Assembly: GCA_964460035.1 (NCBI GenBank)
Contig: CAYWPG010000002.1
Coordinates: forward strand, 99,621-163,620
Direction: 5' to 3'
DNA from: CAYWPG01 sp964460035
GTDB taxonomy: Bacteria; Pseudomonadota; Gammaproteobacteria; Nitrococcales; AK92
DNA: 64,000 bases
Shown: one piece after another, positions 35,286 to 44,276 of the stretch
Layout of the letters: each line of letters opens with the position of its first letter
Numbering within the stretch: the stretch's first letter is position 1
Notes under the pieces: generated by a model
Databases searched by the model: none
The model's input: only the letters and a program-made list of their open reading frames with translations
What the model was told of the DNA's origin: nothing
Position numbers and translations under genes: made by a program

Positions 35286-35702
35286 ATGAGCGCTCAACCT
35301 TTGGACGCCATCGCCACTTGGTATCAGGAGCTCTCGCCCGATAACCTGGAAGCGATCGACGCCTACTTTCATGAAGAGGTGTATTTCAAGAACCCTTTTC
35401 ATGAATTCGCCGACCGCAACAGCCTGGTCGCTCTCTATCAGCGTATGTTCGAGCGCCTGGAGGCTCCCCGCTTCATCGTTGATCAGCGCATCGGCGACGC
35501 CACGCAGGGCGTGCTGGTCTGGCGCTTCTTCTTCGACTTCAAGGGACGCCCCTACTGCGTGTGCGGTGTCAGCCATCTGCGCTTCACGGTCGATGGCCGC
35601 GTGCTCTCCTGTCATGATTACTGGGACGCCGCCGAGCAAATATACGAACGCCTCCCCGTAGTGGGGCGGCTACTGCGGTTGCTCAAGAAGCGGCTGCGAT
35701 AG
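35286..35702 (+). CDS. SnoaL/NTF2-like protein
   Basis: 138 residues from ATG 35286, with AAGGA upstream. It is a single cone-shaped NTF2-like domain: WYQELSPDNLEAIDAYFHEEVYFKNPFHEFADR opens it and a hydrophobic pocket region (FRFFFDFKGRPY-like, CGVSHLRFTVDGRV) follows. This fold hosts both enzymes and non-catalytic ligand binders; no catalytic set is diagnostic. It precedes an FAD oxidoreductase on the same strand, a combination seen near redox or pigment genes. Confidence 0.82.
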   Translation: MSAQPLDAIATWYQELSPDNLEAIDAYFHEEVYFKNPFHEFADRNSLVALYQRMFERLEAPRFIVDQRIGDATQGVLVWRFFFDFKGRPYCVCGVSHLRFTVDGRVLSCHDYWDAAEQIYERLPVVGRLLRLLKKRLR

Positions 35703-35789
35703 CGGCGCGCGCCGACCACACGCCCCATGACGAGACCCAGCCCTATGAGCAAATGCGTCGAAGCGGATCGGAGCCACGACAGTAGACCC

Positions 35790-36770
35790 ATGCGGGTTGC
35801 GGTAGTCGGCGCCGGACTGGCCGGGCTGAGCTGTGCGCGACGGCTCGCCCGCGCGCACCGGCAAGTAGTCGTTTTCGAAGCCGAGGAAGAGCCCGGCGGA
35901 CGCCTGCGCGGCATGGCAGTGCAAGGGCAGCTAGTAGATATCGGCGCCCAGTACTTCACGGCCCGCGACCCTCGCTTTCAGGCGTTGGTGGAAGATTGGC
36001 ACGCTGCTGGGCTGGTTGCCCGCTGGCCCCTGCGCCTGGGCCGCTGGACGGCAGGCCGGCTCGAGCTGAGCGCGGCCAGTGAAACGAGATATGCCGGAAC
36101 GCCGGTCATGGCGGCCATTGCCAGCGGCCTGGGCGCCGGCCTGCGCGTACGCTATGGCACTCCAATCCGCGAAATCTCGCGCAGCGCCCAGGGCTGGCGC
36201 CTGCACGGCGAGCAAGGCTGGCTCGCCGGGCGGTTCGACACCGTAGTCGTTGCAACCCCGCCCACAGCGGCGGCGCGCCTGCTCGCAGCCGTGCCTCGTC
36301 TGGCCGCTAGCGCGGCGCAGGTACGCACCACCCATTGCTGGGCGCTGGCAGCACGCTTCTCCGCGCCGCTGGATACGCCTGCCGACGGCATCTTCATCGA
36401 TCACCCGGCGCTGGCCTGGGCCAGCCGCGATAGCAGCAGACCGAACCGAGACCGGAACACCGAAACTTGGGTCTTGCACGCTCAGCCGCAGTGGAGCCGG
36501 CAGCATAGGGACTTGCCTCCACATGCCGCCGCCGAGCTGCTGTTGAACAGCTTCGCGGAACTGCTGAACCAGACGCTGCCGTTGGCGGCAGCACAGGCCC
36601 GCCTGTGGCCGACGGCCGCCACGATCAATCCGCTCGCACAGGGTTACCTGCTCGACCGGACGCTGCAGCTGGGCGTTTGCGGCGACTGGTGCCACGGCAG
36701 TCGCATCGAGAGCGCCTTTCTAAGCGGCCTCATGTTGGCCGAAGCCCTGCTGCAAGCAAACGCCGATTAG
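35790..36770 (+). CDS. FAD-dependent amine-oxidase-like oxidoreductase (renalase-like)
   Basis: 326 residues from ATG 35790, chosen because the dinucleotide loop VAVVGAGLAGLSCARRL then sits at the extreme N-terminus; 35727 is an alternative in-frame start. The loop binds the FAD ADP part, followed by EAEEEPGGRLRG, DIGAQYFTARDP and the C-terminal LGVCGDWCHGSRIESAFLSGL that closes the FAD site. Related proteins are annotated as NAD(P)/FAD-dependent oxidoreductases or renalase-like; the substrate is unknown. Confidence 0.85.
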   Translation: MRVAVVGAGLAGLSCARRLARAHRQVVVFEAEEEPGGRLRGMAVQGQLVDIGAQYFTARDPRFQALVEDWHAAGLVARWPLRLGRWTAGRLELSAASETRYAGTPVMAAIASGLGAGLRVRYGTPIREISRSAQGWRLHGEQGWLAGRFDTVVVATPPTAAARLLAAVPRLAASAAQVRTTHCWALAARFSAPLDTPADGIFIDHPALAWASRDSSRPNRDRNTETWVLHAQPQWSRQHRDLPPHAAAELLLNSFAELLNQTLPLAAAQARLWPTAATINPLAQGYLLDRTLQLGVCGDWCHGSRIESAFLSGLMLAEALLQANAD

Positions 36771-36902
36771 CCGACCAAATCTCCCCCTGAATGCTCCTGA
36801 CGCTAGCCGGGAGCTGCGCTGCCTCCTCCGCCCATACGCCGCTTAGGCGCGAAAGGCTTCGGCTATGCCCCCTTCGTTCAGGGACATAGGGATCTCCCGC
36901 TC

Positions 36903-37271
36903 CTATGCCTGCTCACGGGCAACCGCTTCCAGTCCGCCGTCGCTTTGCAGAACGGCGTCTGGCCCCGACAGCCGGGCCGGGTCGTCCGGCCGCCGCTCGG
37001 CTCCCAGACGCTGCGAGCCATCGGCCAGATGGTGATAGAGCGCGCGATAGGTCGCGGTCAACTGGTCGAACAGCTCCGCGGTCTGTTCGAAGTGCCGATT
37101 GACTTCTGCCCGCATTCGCTCGTGCTCGGCACGTGCCGCGGCCAGTTCGCGCTCCATAGCCGCGTGCTGCGAACTCATGCCGGCGCGTCGGTATCCCAGC
37201 CAAAAGCCCGCTGCGCCGGCACTTAGCGCGGCAGCGGCAACGAGCAGCACCACGAACCCCCAGTCAGGCAT
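36903..37271 (-). CDS. YhcB/ZapG-like (DUF1043) membrane protein
   Basis: 122 residues. One N-terminal membrane helix (about 4-28, GFVVLLVAAAALSAGAAGFWLGY) is followed by a coiled coil and the diagnostic HFEQTAELFDQLTATYRALYHHLADGSQRL (about 60-89), which matches the YhcB family. In E. coli YhcB helps coordinate envelope growth and division. It lies divergent to sufT, alone. Confidence 0.82.
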   Translation of the reverse strand: MPDWGFVVLLVAAAALSAGAAGFWLGYRRAGMSSQHAAMERELAAARAEHERMRAEVNRHFEQTAELFDQLTATYRALYHHLADGSQRLGAERRPDDPARLSGPDAVLQSDGGLEAVAREQA

Positions 37272-37451
37272 TGGTATTCCTCCTTGAACCGGTCGCCAAA
37301 GCGGGAGCGCAGAGCGCGGTAGTCGTCATGATAGCGCTTGGCACCGCCGCCTACGATTTTCCTACTTGCCGAGTCGGAAATTCGATGTGGCCTAGCTTCA
37401 GCAGGTGTTGATACAATGTTTCACCCAGTTCGAGCCGGTCCAGGAGAAGCG

Positions 37452-38003
37452 ATGCGCTCCCCTCACAACGAAACCGTCACCTTCACACGCGACTGCGACG
37501 CCATTTTGATTCCTCATGGCGATACCGGCACGATTCCGGCGGGCGCTCAGGGAGTATTGACTCAGGCTCTGGGCGGCAACTTTACGGTGTTCATACAGGG
37601 TAACTTGTTCCGCATAGCGGGCGCAGATGCCGATGCCATAGGCAAGGAACCGCCGGAACTGCCGCAGCTGCCTCCCAATGCCAGCGACGAGGATGTGGAA
37701 GCGCTGGTATGGTCGCAGCTGGCTACCTGCTACGACCCCGAGATCCCGATCAATATCGTGGAGCTGGGGCTAATCTACGAGTGCAACATCATCCCTCTGG
37801 GCTTCAACGAGCGCCAAGTCGACATCAAGATGACGCTGACTGCGCCGGGCTGCGGCATGGGCGATATCATTGCCGATGATGTGCGCAGCAAGGTCCTGCT
37901 GGTGCCCACCGTCGTGCAGGCGCGGGTGGAAGTGGTCTTCGATCCGCCGTGGAATCGCGACATGATGTCGGAAGCGGCCAAGCTGCAGACCGGCATGCTC
38001 TAA
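37452..38003 (+). CDS. sufT: Fe-S cluster carrier/assembly protein SufT
   Basis: 183 residues from ATG 37452, with AGGAGA 6 nt upstream; the long in-frame extension to 37338 is unsupported. It begins with the SufT-specific segment and ends with a MIP18/DUF59 domain (about 80-175) containing DPEIPINIVELGLIY and APGCGMGD with conserved C134. SufT aids Fe-S maturation of certain targets. Here it stands outside a suf operon. Confidence 0.9.
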   Translation: MRSPHNETVTFTRDCDAILIPHGDTGTIPAGAQGVLTQALGGNFTVFIQGNLFRIAGADADAIGKEPPELPQLPPNASDEDVEALVWSQLATCYDPEIPINIVELGLIYECNIIPLGFNERQVDIKMTLTAPGCGMGDIIADDVRSKVLLVPTVVQARVEVVFDPPWNRDMMSEAAKLQTGML

Positions 38004-38246
38004 AGCCGGGCTCCCGAGCATCCGATGCCGGCGCTTGCTTGCGCGGGGCCAGTCGCCGTGGCACGCATAGCCCCGCAACAGCGGCACCGCAGCGTCCTCT
38101 AAGGAGCGAAGCCCCCGAGCAGGTCAGCACAGGCTCCCGCCGGCGCATGCCATAGGGCTCCACACGGGGTGCTCGCTACGCCGTTCAACTGCCTCTATAA
38201 TCCCGGCGCAAGACCCATGCCCTACGGCCACGAGGTACGGCGCGTC

Positions 38247-38813
38247 ATGCCCAAGGCATCCGAGATAAAGAAAGGCAGTATCGTCGAGATCGACGGGCAA
38301 CCGCACATCGCCCGCCACGTAGAGGTCAAAACTCCCTCCTCGCGCACCGGCACCACGCTCTACAAGATCCGCTTCAGCAACCTGCAGACCCAGCAGAAGC
38401 TGGACATGACTTGCAAGGGCGACGACAGTTTCAACAGCATCGATTTCGAGCGTAGGGAAGTGCAGTTCAGCTATCGCGATGCCGATGGCTACACCTTTAT
38501 GGACAACGAAGACTACAGCCCGTACGCGCTCGCTGCGCGGGACTTGGAAGATCAGGCTGGCTACCTCACCGAAGGGCTGGACGGCATCATCGCCTTGTTG
38601 GTGGAGGGCCGTCTGGTCGGTATCGAGTTGCCACAGTCCGTGAACCTGGAGATCGTCGACACGGCACCCAGTATCAAGGGAGCCAGCGCCACCGGCCGGA
38701 CCAAACCGGCCCGGCTTTCGACCGGGCTGGAGATCCAGGTTCCGGAGTACCTCACCGTCGGCGAAACGGTGCGCGTCAACACCGAAACCGGCAAGTTCAT
38801 GTCGCGCGCCTGA
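38247..38813 (+). CDS. efpL: Elongation factor P-like protein EfpL (YeiP)
   Basis: 188 residues from ATG 38247, giving the family start MPKASEIKKG; the frame is open further left but without similarity. Three EF-P domains are present. The tip loop is TPSSRTGTTLYK, with R33 where E. coli EfpL also has an arginine instead of a modified lysine. The C-terminal VPEYLTVGETVRVNTETGKFMSRA is EF-P-like. EfpL acts on ribosomes stalled at proline-containing motifs, overlapping EF-P. It lies 50 nt before gshA. Confidence 0.92.
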   Translation: MPKASEIKKGSIVEIDGQPHIARHVEVKTPSSRTGTTLYKIRFSNLQTQQKLDMTCKGDDSFNSIDFERREVQFSYRDADGYTFMDNEDYSPYALAARDLEDQAGYLTEGLDGIIALLVEGRLVGIELPQSVNLEIVDTAPSIKGASATGRTKPARLSTGLEIQVPEYLTVGETVRVNTETGKFMSRA

Positions 38814-38863
38814 GCTTGCGGTCGGACCACGGCCTAAGCCGCCCTGGCAGAAGGAACACCGGC

Positions 38864-40432
38864 TTGTTGCGAGTCTTGAACAAGCAGCTGCGAAAGCTGC
38901 AAAGCATAGGCGATAGCCGGCTGCTCGCCGGCGGTATGAAGGGTATAGAGAAGGAGAGCCTGCGGGTCACGCCTACCGGAAACGTGGCGCAAACGCCTCA
39001 CCCGCGTGCCCTGGGCTCGGCTCTGACTCACCCGCACATCACCACCGACTACTCGGAAGCGCTGCTGGAGCTTATCACGGCGCCCTTCCCCTCGCTGGAC
39101 GACATGCTGAGGTCGCTGGAAGTGCTGCACACCTTCGTGTACAGCAAGATCGGCGACGAGATCCTGTGGGCCACCAGCATGCCGTGCGTGGTCGGCGGAG
39201 ATGCCAGTATTCCCATCGCGGAGTACGGCAGCTCCAACGTCGGCAAAATGAAGCATGTCTACCGGCGCGGGCTGGATTACCGTTACGGGCGCATGATGCA
39301 GGCCATTGCGGGCATACACTTCAACTACTCGCTGCCGCTCGCTTTCTGGCCTATGTACAGGGAGGTGGAACAGGCCCGCAGCGGTCTACAGGAATTCCGC
39401 AGCGAGCATTACTTCCGCCTGATCCGCAACTTCCAGCGCCACGGCTGGCTGATCCCCTATCTGTTCGGCGCATCGCCCGCTCTGTGCCGCTCGTTCCTGG
39501 GCGGGCGCGAACACCGCTTCGAGCAGTTCGACCGCGGCACGCTGTATGCCCCGTACGCCACCTCGCTGCGCATGAGCGATATCGGCTACAAGAACAAGGC
39601 CCAGGCGGAACTGAAGATCTGCTACAACAGCATAGACACCTATATCGCCAGCCTCACCCACGCCATCACCACGCCGGCGCCCGAATATGCCGCCATAGGC
39701 GTCTGTGTGGACGGCGAGTGGCGCCAGCTCAACGACAACATCCTGCAGATCGAGAACGAGTACTACAGCTTCATCCGCCCGAAGAGCGTGGCCCGCTCCG
39801 GCGAGCGGCCAACGCTGGCATTGCGCCGCGGCGGCGTCGAGTACGTAGAGATCAGGGCGCTGGACGTAAACGTATTCGACCCCATGGGCCTCAACGCCGA
39901 CCAGCTTCGTTTCGTCGAAGCCTTTCTGCTGGTCTGCCTGCTGCTCGAAAGCCCGCCTATCGGCAGCGACGAGCAGCGCGAGGTCAACCACAACCAGGCC
40001 CAGGTCGCTCGCAACGGCCGCGACCCAGGGCTTACGCTGCAGCGCGGCGGCCAGGCCATCCCGCTACGCCAGTGGGCGTGCGAACTCGTCGACGCCACCG
40101 AGGCCGTGGCCGAACTGCTGGATCAGACCCTGGGGACCGACGCCTACAGGCGCACGGTGGCGATTCAGCGCGCGGCGGTCGCAGATCCGGATCGAACGCC
40201 CTCAGCGCGCATTCTCGCGCAGATGCGCGCCCAGGGAGAAACATTCGTCGAGTTCGCGCTTCGCCACTCCCATGAGCACGCGCGGCGATTCCGCAGCCAC
40301 CCGCTGCCGCCCGACGAGCAACAAGCCTTGGATGCGCTGGCGGCGCAGTCGCTGCGCGAGCAGGCCGAACTGGAAGCGAGCGATACCGTTTCCTTCGAAG
40401 AATATTTGGAGAATTACTTCAGTCAACGCTGA
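38864..40432 (+). CDS. gshA: Glutamate--cysteine ligase
   Basis: 522 residues from a TTG at 38864, with AAGGA 8 nt upstream (38851-38855). No ATG gives a full-length N-terminus, and the open frame to 38816 has no ribosome-binding site. The start LRVLNKQLRKLQSIG and MKGIEKESLRVTPTGNVAQTPHP (Mg/ATP and substrate site) are typical of proteobacterial GshA. It makes gamma-glutamylcysteine, the first and limiting step of glutathione synthesis. It follows efpL by 50 nt and converges with the zinc-ribbon gene. Confidence 0.93.
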   Translation: MLRVLNKQLRKLQSIGDSRLLAGGMKGIEKESLRVTPTGNVAQTPHPRALGSALTHPHITTDYSEALLELITAPFPSLDDMLRSLEVLHTFVYSKIGDEILWATSMPCVVGGDASIPIAEYGSSNVGKMKHVYRRGLDYRYGRMMQAIAGIHFNYSLPLAFWPMYREVEQARSGLQEFRSEHYFRLIRNFQRHGWLIPYLFGASPALCRSFLGGREHRFEQFDRGTLYAPYATSLRMSDIGYKNKAQAELKICYNSIDTYIASLTHAITTPAPEYAAIGVCVDGEWRQLNDNILQIENEYYSFIRPKSVARSGERPTLALRRGGVEYVEIRALDVNVFDPMGLNADQLRFVEAFLLVCLLLESPPIGSDEQREVNHNQAQVARNGRDPGLTLQRGGQAIPLRQWACELVDATEAVAELLDQTLGTDAYRRTVAIQRAAVADPDRTPSARILAQMRAQGETFVEFALRHSHEHARRFRSHPLPPDEQQALDALAAQSLREQAELEASDTVSFEEYLENYFSQR

Positions 40433-40445
40433 CCGCTGCCAAGGA

Positions 40446-40631
40446 TCAGCGCGCCTCGGTGCGGGTAATCTTGCAGCGGGTGCAGCGCAACACGGTCACC
40501 AGCCTGCCCTGCTTGACGTCAAAGCGTTGCGCCTGGTCTATCACCCACTTGTGGTGGCCGCGCCGACACAGCATCAGCCCCTCGGCGCGCTCGCTGGGAC
40601 GAGGCTTTCGGAACGGAATGACATTACCCAT
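40446..40631 (-). CDS. Small zinc-ribbon protein (conserved hypothetical)
   Basis: 61 residues from ATG 40631 (MGNVIPFRKPRPSERAEG); upstream in-frame ATGs up to 40694 exist but fit less well. Potential metal ligands are C22, H26 and H27 in LCRRGHHKW and C50 and C53 in RCTRC, a compact ribbon. The length and the CxxGHHKW pattern match a widespread uncharacterised gammaproteobacterial family. It is divergent from trhO and convergent with gshA. Confidence 0.65.
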   Translation of the reverse strand: MGNVIPFRKPRPSERAEGLMLCRRGHHKWVIDQAQRFDVKQGRLVTVLRCTRCKITRTEAR

Positions 40632-40664
40632 ATTGCGACCCTCAGAAGTGCGGTATACCACCCG

Positions 40665-41540
40665 ATGACTCACGCCAGAGACGATCATGCTCACCCGCAG
40701 GCCCCGTCCGTCGTGGTAGCGACCTTTTACAAGTTCGTCGCCCTGCCGGATTATCGCGAGCTACAGCCAAGACTGCTCGAGCATTGCCGCTCGGTGGCGA
40801 TCAAGGGCACTATCCTGCTCGCCAGCGAGGGCGTCAATGCCACCATCGCAGGCAGCCGTGAAGCCGTCGACGCGGTGCTCGCGTGGCTGCGGGCCGACCC
40901 GCGCCTGGCGGATCTGGAACACAAGGAATCCAGCGCCGCCAAGCCGCCGTTCCAACGCCTGAAGGTACGGCTCAAGCGCGAAATCGTGACGCTGGGGCAA
41001 CCGGCCGCGGACCCCACGCGCGCCGTGGGCATTTACGTCCCTCCCACCGAGTGGAACAGTCTCGTTGCGGATCCCGAGGTACTGCTGCTCGACACCCGTA
41101 ACGATTACGAGTACGCCATCGGCACCTTCGAGGGCGCGGTCAACCCCAAGACGGCAAGCTTCCGCGAATTCCCCGCCTACGTCCGTGCGAACCTGGACCC
41201 CAAACGCCATCGCAAGGTGGCCATGTTCTGCACCGGCGGCATTCGCTGCGAAAAGGCCAGCAGCTACCTGCTGTCCGAGGGCTTTGAGGAGGTCTACCAT
41301 CTGCAGGGAGGCATCCTCAAATATCTGGAGACGATTCCCGAGCACGAAAGCCTCTGGCGCGGCGACTGTTTCGTATTCGACGAGCGCGTGGCGGTAGGAC
41401 ATGGGCTGCGCCAGGGCGATTACGTATCCTGCCGCGGCTGCGGGCGAGCGCTGAACGCTGCCGAGCGGGCTGCCCCGGAGTACCAGCCCGGTGTTTGTTG
41501 CCGGCACTGCAGAGCCACTCGGCTCGGGAACGCGTCTTAG
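40665..41540 (+). CDS. trhO: tRNA uridine(34) hydroxylase TrhO (rhodanese family)
   Basis: 291 residues from ATG 40665; the longer in-frame extension leftwards overlaps gshA. An acylphosphatase-like N-terminal domain (ATFYKFVALPDYRELQPRLLEHC onward) is followed by a rhodanese domain with active-site C189 in FCTGGIRCEKAS and a zinc-binding Cys-rich end (CRGCGRALN, CCRHCRA). TrhO catalyses oxygen-dependent hydroxylation of U34 in several tRNAs. Confidence 0.93.
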   Translation: MTHARDDHAHPQAPSVVVATFYKFVALPDYRELQPRLLEHCRSVAIKGTILLASEGVNATIAGSREAVDAVLAWLRADPRLADLEHKESSAAKPPFQRLKVRLKREIVTLGQPAADPTRAVGIYVPPTEWNSLVADPEVLLLDTRNDYEYAIGTFEGAVNPKTASFREFPAYVRANLDPKRHRKVAMFCTGGIRCEKASSYLLSEGFEEVYHLQGGILKYLETIPEHESLWRGDCFVFDERVAVGHGLRQGDYVSCRGCGRALNAAERAAPEYQPGVCCRHCRATRLGNAS

Positions 41541-41713
41541 CCCGCACCTGCGCTCCGTCGCCGCAGGCCGGCCGCCGGACCGTAGGCCACGGGCGGCAGG
41601 CCGGCGCAGTGCCGATGCAGGTGCAAGATGCCGGCGCAGGCTCTAGAGTTCCCTTTAGTCGGCGACATTTGCGACAATCACCGGCTGGTACCGCCCAGCC
41701 AACGGAAGCGAGT

Positions 41714-42190
41714 ATGTCTAACAGCGAAAACGAGAAGCAGAAACGCGCGCAGCGCACGCGGGAATTCCTGGCCCAGTTGGCGCAGCGCTATCCTCACTGC
41801 TTCACCCGCGATCCGAAAGCGGTACGCCCACTTGCGATCGGTATCCAGCACAAGCTGCGTGAAGAGCTAGCCGCCGACGAGGCATTCAAGGATACGCCCA
41901 ACTGGCTGATCCGCCAGGCATTGGCCTTGTACACACGCTCCGGCGCGTACCTTAACGCCCTTATCGAGAAACGCACGCGCATCAATCTCGACGGCAGCGA
42001 TGCGGGTGAAGTCACCGACCAGCAACAGGCGCATGCGCGGGAGCGGATGGAGGAGCTGAAAAAGCGGCGTGCCGAGCGCCGGCCGCAAAAGCCGCGGCGC
42101 CCGAACAAGCCGCAACGCCCGCAAATAAGTGCGGAAGAACGCACCCGGCGCAAGCTCGAAGCGCTGGCCCGCAAGTTCGCCAAGAACTAA
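41714..42190 (+). CDS. proQ: RNA chaperone ProQ/FinO-family protein
   Basis: 158 residues from ATG 41714; the open frame to 41495 is not family-like. The FinO/ProQ domain covers about 16-95 (FLAQLAQRYPHCFTRDPKAVRPLAIGIQ, then RQALALYTRSGAYLNAL), the typical small-RNA-binding face. A highly basic Lys/Arg/Pro tail follows (KKRRAERRPQKPRRPNKPQRP). ProQ proteins stabilise and match small RNAs with mRNAs. Confidence 0.9.
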   Translation: MSNSENEKQKRAQRTREFLAQLAQRYPHCFTRDPKAVRPLAIGIQHKLREELAADEAFKDTPNWLIRQALALYTRSGAYLNALIEKRTRINLDGSDAGEVTDQQQAHARERMEELKKRRAERRPQKPRRPNKPQRPQISAEERTRRKLEALARKFAKN

Positions 42191-42270
42191 CTCGACTCGT
42201 TCCATCCGAGCAGCGTGGGAGGAACGCCCACGGACGGACGCGGTTACGGTAACAGGGAGAATAACAAGGC

Positions 42271-43095
42271 ATGACCCTGCTGGAGATCCTGGTCCTTGCC
42301 CTTCTACAAGGACTTACCGAGTTCCTGCCCGTTTCCAGCTCGGCCCATCTGCTGCTAGTCCCCTTGCTGACAGGCTGGGACGATCAGGGCCTGGCCTTTG
42401 ACGTGGCGACCCACATCGGGTCGCTGATAGCGGTACTGCTCTACTTTCGGCGCGAAATCCAGCGCATGGTCTGGCAATGGCTGCTTTCGGTGCGCGATCG
42501 CGACGTCAGCAACGCCGACGCCCGCCTGGCCTGGGCCGTGCTCTGGGCGACGATTCCGGTCGGGCTGGCCGGCGTCTTGTTCAAAGACATCATAGAAAGC
42601 GCCATACGCACGCCCGAGATAGGCGGCGTGGTGATGGGACTGTCCATGATCGGCTTTGGAGTGCTGCTGGGCATCGCGGACTGGCGCCACCGCAGCGCGC
42701 GCAGCGAATACGCTCTGACCTGGAAAGATGTGCTGATCATCGGCGTGGCGCAAGCCCTGGCTTTGATCCCCGGCACATCGCGCTCGGGAATCACGATGAC
42801 GGCAGGCCTGATAGTGGGATTGAGCCGCGAAGCCTCGGCGCGCTTCTCGTTCCTGCTGTCGATCCCGGTCATCCTGCTGGCCGGCGGCCTGCTGACGCTG
42901 GACCTGGTCCGCATCCACGACCAGGTCGACTGGACCGCACTGCTGCTGGGCATTGCCTTCTCTGGCATTGCCGCGTACCTGTGCATCCACTACTTCCTGG
43001 CGTTCATCAAGCGCATAGGTATGCAACCGTTCGTGGCGTACCGAATCGTGCTAGGGCTGGTGCTGTTGTATATCTTTCTGCCGGCCGCGCGATAG
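42271..43095 (+). CDS. uppP: Undecaprenyl-diphosphatase UppP (BacA)
   Basis: 274 residues, multi-pass inner-membrane protein. Signature E17 in TEFLPVSSSAHL (16-27) and PGTSRSGITMTAG near 170 form the two halves of the active site. It dephosphorylates undecaprenyl pyrophosphate to recycle the carrier lipid for peptidoglycan and other surface polymers and confers bacitracin tolerance. AGGGAGA lies upstream. A small hairpin (42214-42232, CGTGGG/CCCACG) sits between proQ and this gene. Confidence 0.96.
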   Translation: MTLLEILVLALLQGLTEFLPVSSSAHLLLVPLLTGWDDQGLAFDVATHIGSLIAVLLYFRREIQRMVWQWLLSVRDRDVSNADARLAWAVLWATIPVGLAGVLFKDIIESAIRTPEIGGVVMGLSMIGFGVLLGIADWRHRSARSEYALTWKDVLIIGVAQALALIPGTSRSGITMTAGLIVGLSREASARFSFLLSIPVILLAGGLLTLDLVRIHDQVDWTALLLGIAFSGIAAYLCIHYFLAFIKRIGMQPFVAYRIVLGLVLLYIFLPAAR

Positions 43096-43137
43096 TGCGC
43101 TACGCTAGTCGCCGGACGGGTTCGCTTCGTTCCCGCC

Positions 43138-43159
43138 CCCGCCGTCGCCCGACGGCGGG
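43138..43159. terminator. GC hairpin between convergent uppP and the DUF457 gene
   Basis: CCCGCCGTC and GACGGCGGG form a 9-bp perfect stem with loop GCCC, about 40 nt past uppP. It lacks a T-run, so it is a probable rather than definite terminator. Confidence 0.4.
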
Positions 43160-43185
43160 ACTGCAAAGCAAGCGGCGCTCGCCCC

Positions 43186-44205
43186 TCAGACTCCCCAAAT
43201 GCGCTGCAGCAACTCGCGGAAACTCTCGCGCTCCCTGGCCCTATCCACCCGTTGCGGGATGGTCTTTATCGTCGGCTCCTCGCCATCGGCGGTGACCAAC
43301 CGGTAAGTGAACACGAAGTCACGCTCGGTCCGCATCCACTCGAAGGCTTTGCCGTAGCGCATATCGTGCACGTACAAATCCTCGCCCGTACGCTCGACTG
43401 TCAAGTACCCCTTGGTCACCCACCGCAAACGCCGCACCGCCACGCTATCTTCCAGACCGCCCAGCAGATGATGATTCTTCTCGAAGCGCAGGAACTCGAT
43501 GTGCGGTGTGGTGTCGCGCAGCGAGCGAAAGCCGACCCAGTACGCATCGTCCGTTTCCGCTATGCCCCGCCAGAGCAGGTTGTTCAAAAACGTCGGCTTG
43601 ACGAACAGCCGGCGGGCTTCCACTCCCTGGGCAAGGAGCTGCTCCTTGAAGACGGTCTGCATATGCAGTTTATTCGCCACTGTCAGCCCAAGATAGGCCG
43701 CGCTCAACCCCAGCGCGCCATAGCCCAGCCACCGCCGCAACACGCGGTCGCGCGGCAGCGGCAGAATCGCAGCAACCGCCACCAGCAGCGGCAAGGTGAA
43801 CAGTGGATCGATCACTGAAATGCTGGCCAGCGCGAACGCCGTATTATCGAACGGCAGCAACAACTGCACGCCATAACTGGTGAACGCATCCAGCAGCACA
43901 TGGCCGCTTAGCACCGCTGCGCACAGTCCCGCCCAGGAGCGCCAACCGACCGCATCCCGTCTGTTAAGGCGCGCGAGCAATACCCCGAGCAGCAGCGCCG
44001 TCGCCAGCACGAACAGTAGCGAATGAGTAATGCTGCGGTGGAAAACCAGCTCGTCGAGATCGCTCAGAAAATACCCCAGAGGCACGTCTATATCCGGCAG
44101 CAGTGCGATGCCGGCGCCCCACAACATCGCCTTGTTGCCGACGCGCCGGCCCAATGCCGCGTTGCCCGTGGCGGCGCCAAGCAAAGCATGAGTCACCGTG
44201 TCCAC
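43186..44205 (-). CDS. Membrane-bound metal-dependent hydrolase (YdjM-like, DUF457)
   Basis: 339 residues. N-terminal MDTVTHALLGAATG (H6), PDIDVP (about 37-42), HRSITHS (about 57-63) and GHVLLDAFTSYG (about 102-113) supply the conserved His/Asp metal ligands of the YdjM/DUF457 family, threaded through four or five membrane helices. A soluble C-terminal half has no known match I can name. Proposed hydrolase activity is family inference. It lies 71 nt downstream of the AttH-like gene and may be the last gene of that operon. Confidence 0.85.
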   Translation of the reverse strand: MDTVTHALLGAATGNAALGRRVGNKAMLWGAGIALLPDIDVPLGYFLSDLDELVFHRSITHSLLFVLATALLLGVLLARLNRRDAVGWRSWAGLCAAVLSGHVLLDAFTSYGVQLLLPFDNTAFALASISVIDPLFTLPLLVAVAAILPLPRDRVLRRWLGYGALGLSAAYLGLTVANKLHMQTVFKEQLLAQGVEARRLFVKPTFLNNLLWRGIAETDDAYWVGFRSLRDTTPHIEFLRFEKNHHLLGGLEDSVAVRRLRWVTKGYLTVERTGEDLYVHDMRYGKAFEWMRTERDFVFTYRLVTADGEEPTIKTIPQRVDRARERESFRELLQRIWGV

Positions 44206-44276
44206 GCATTTCCCCCATCAATGCGGTAGCGCCCTCCGGCACACGACCTGTACCCGAGGCCTGCATCGGCAGACGC

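Noticed and set aside
35103..35639. Minus-strand open frame of 178 codons
   Set aside because: Antisense to the NTF2-like gene, which has a ribosome-binding site and family motifs.
36841..36902. Possible degenerate REP-like sequence downstream of the FAD oxidoreductase gene
   Set aside because: Only short GGAGCGGGA and GGCGCGAAAG pieces agree and no paired arms line up.
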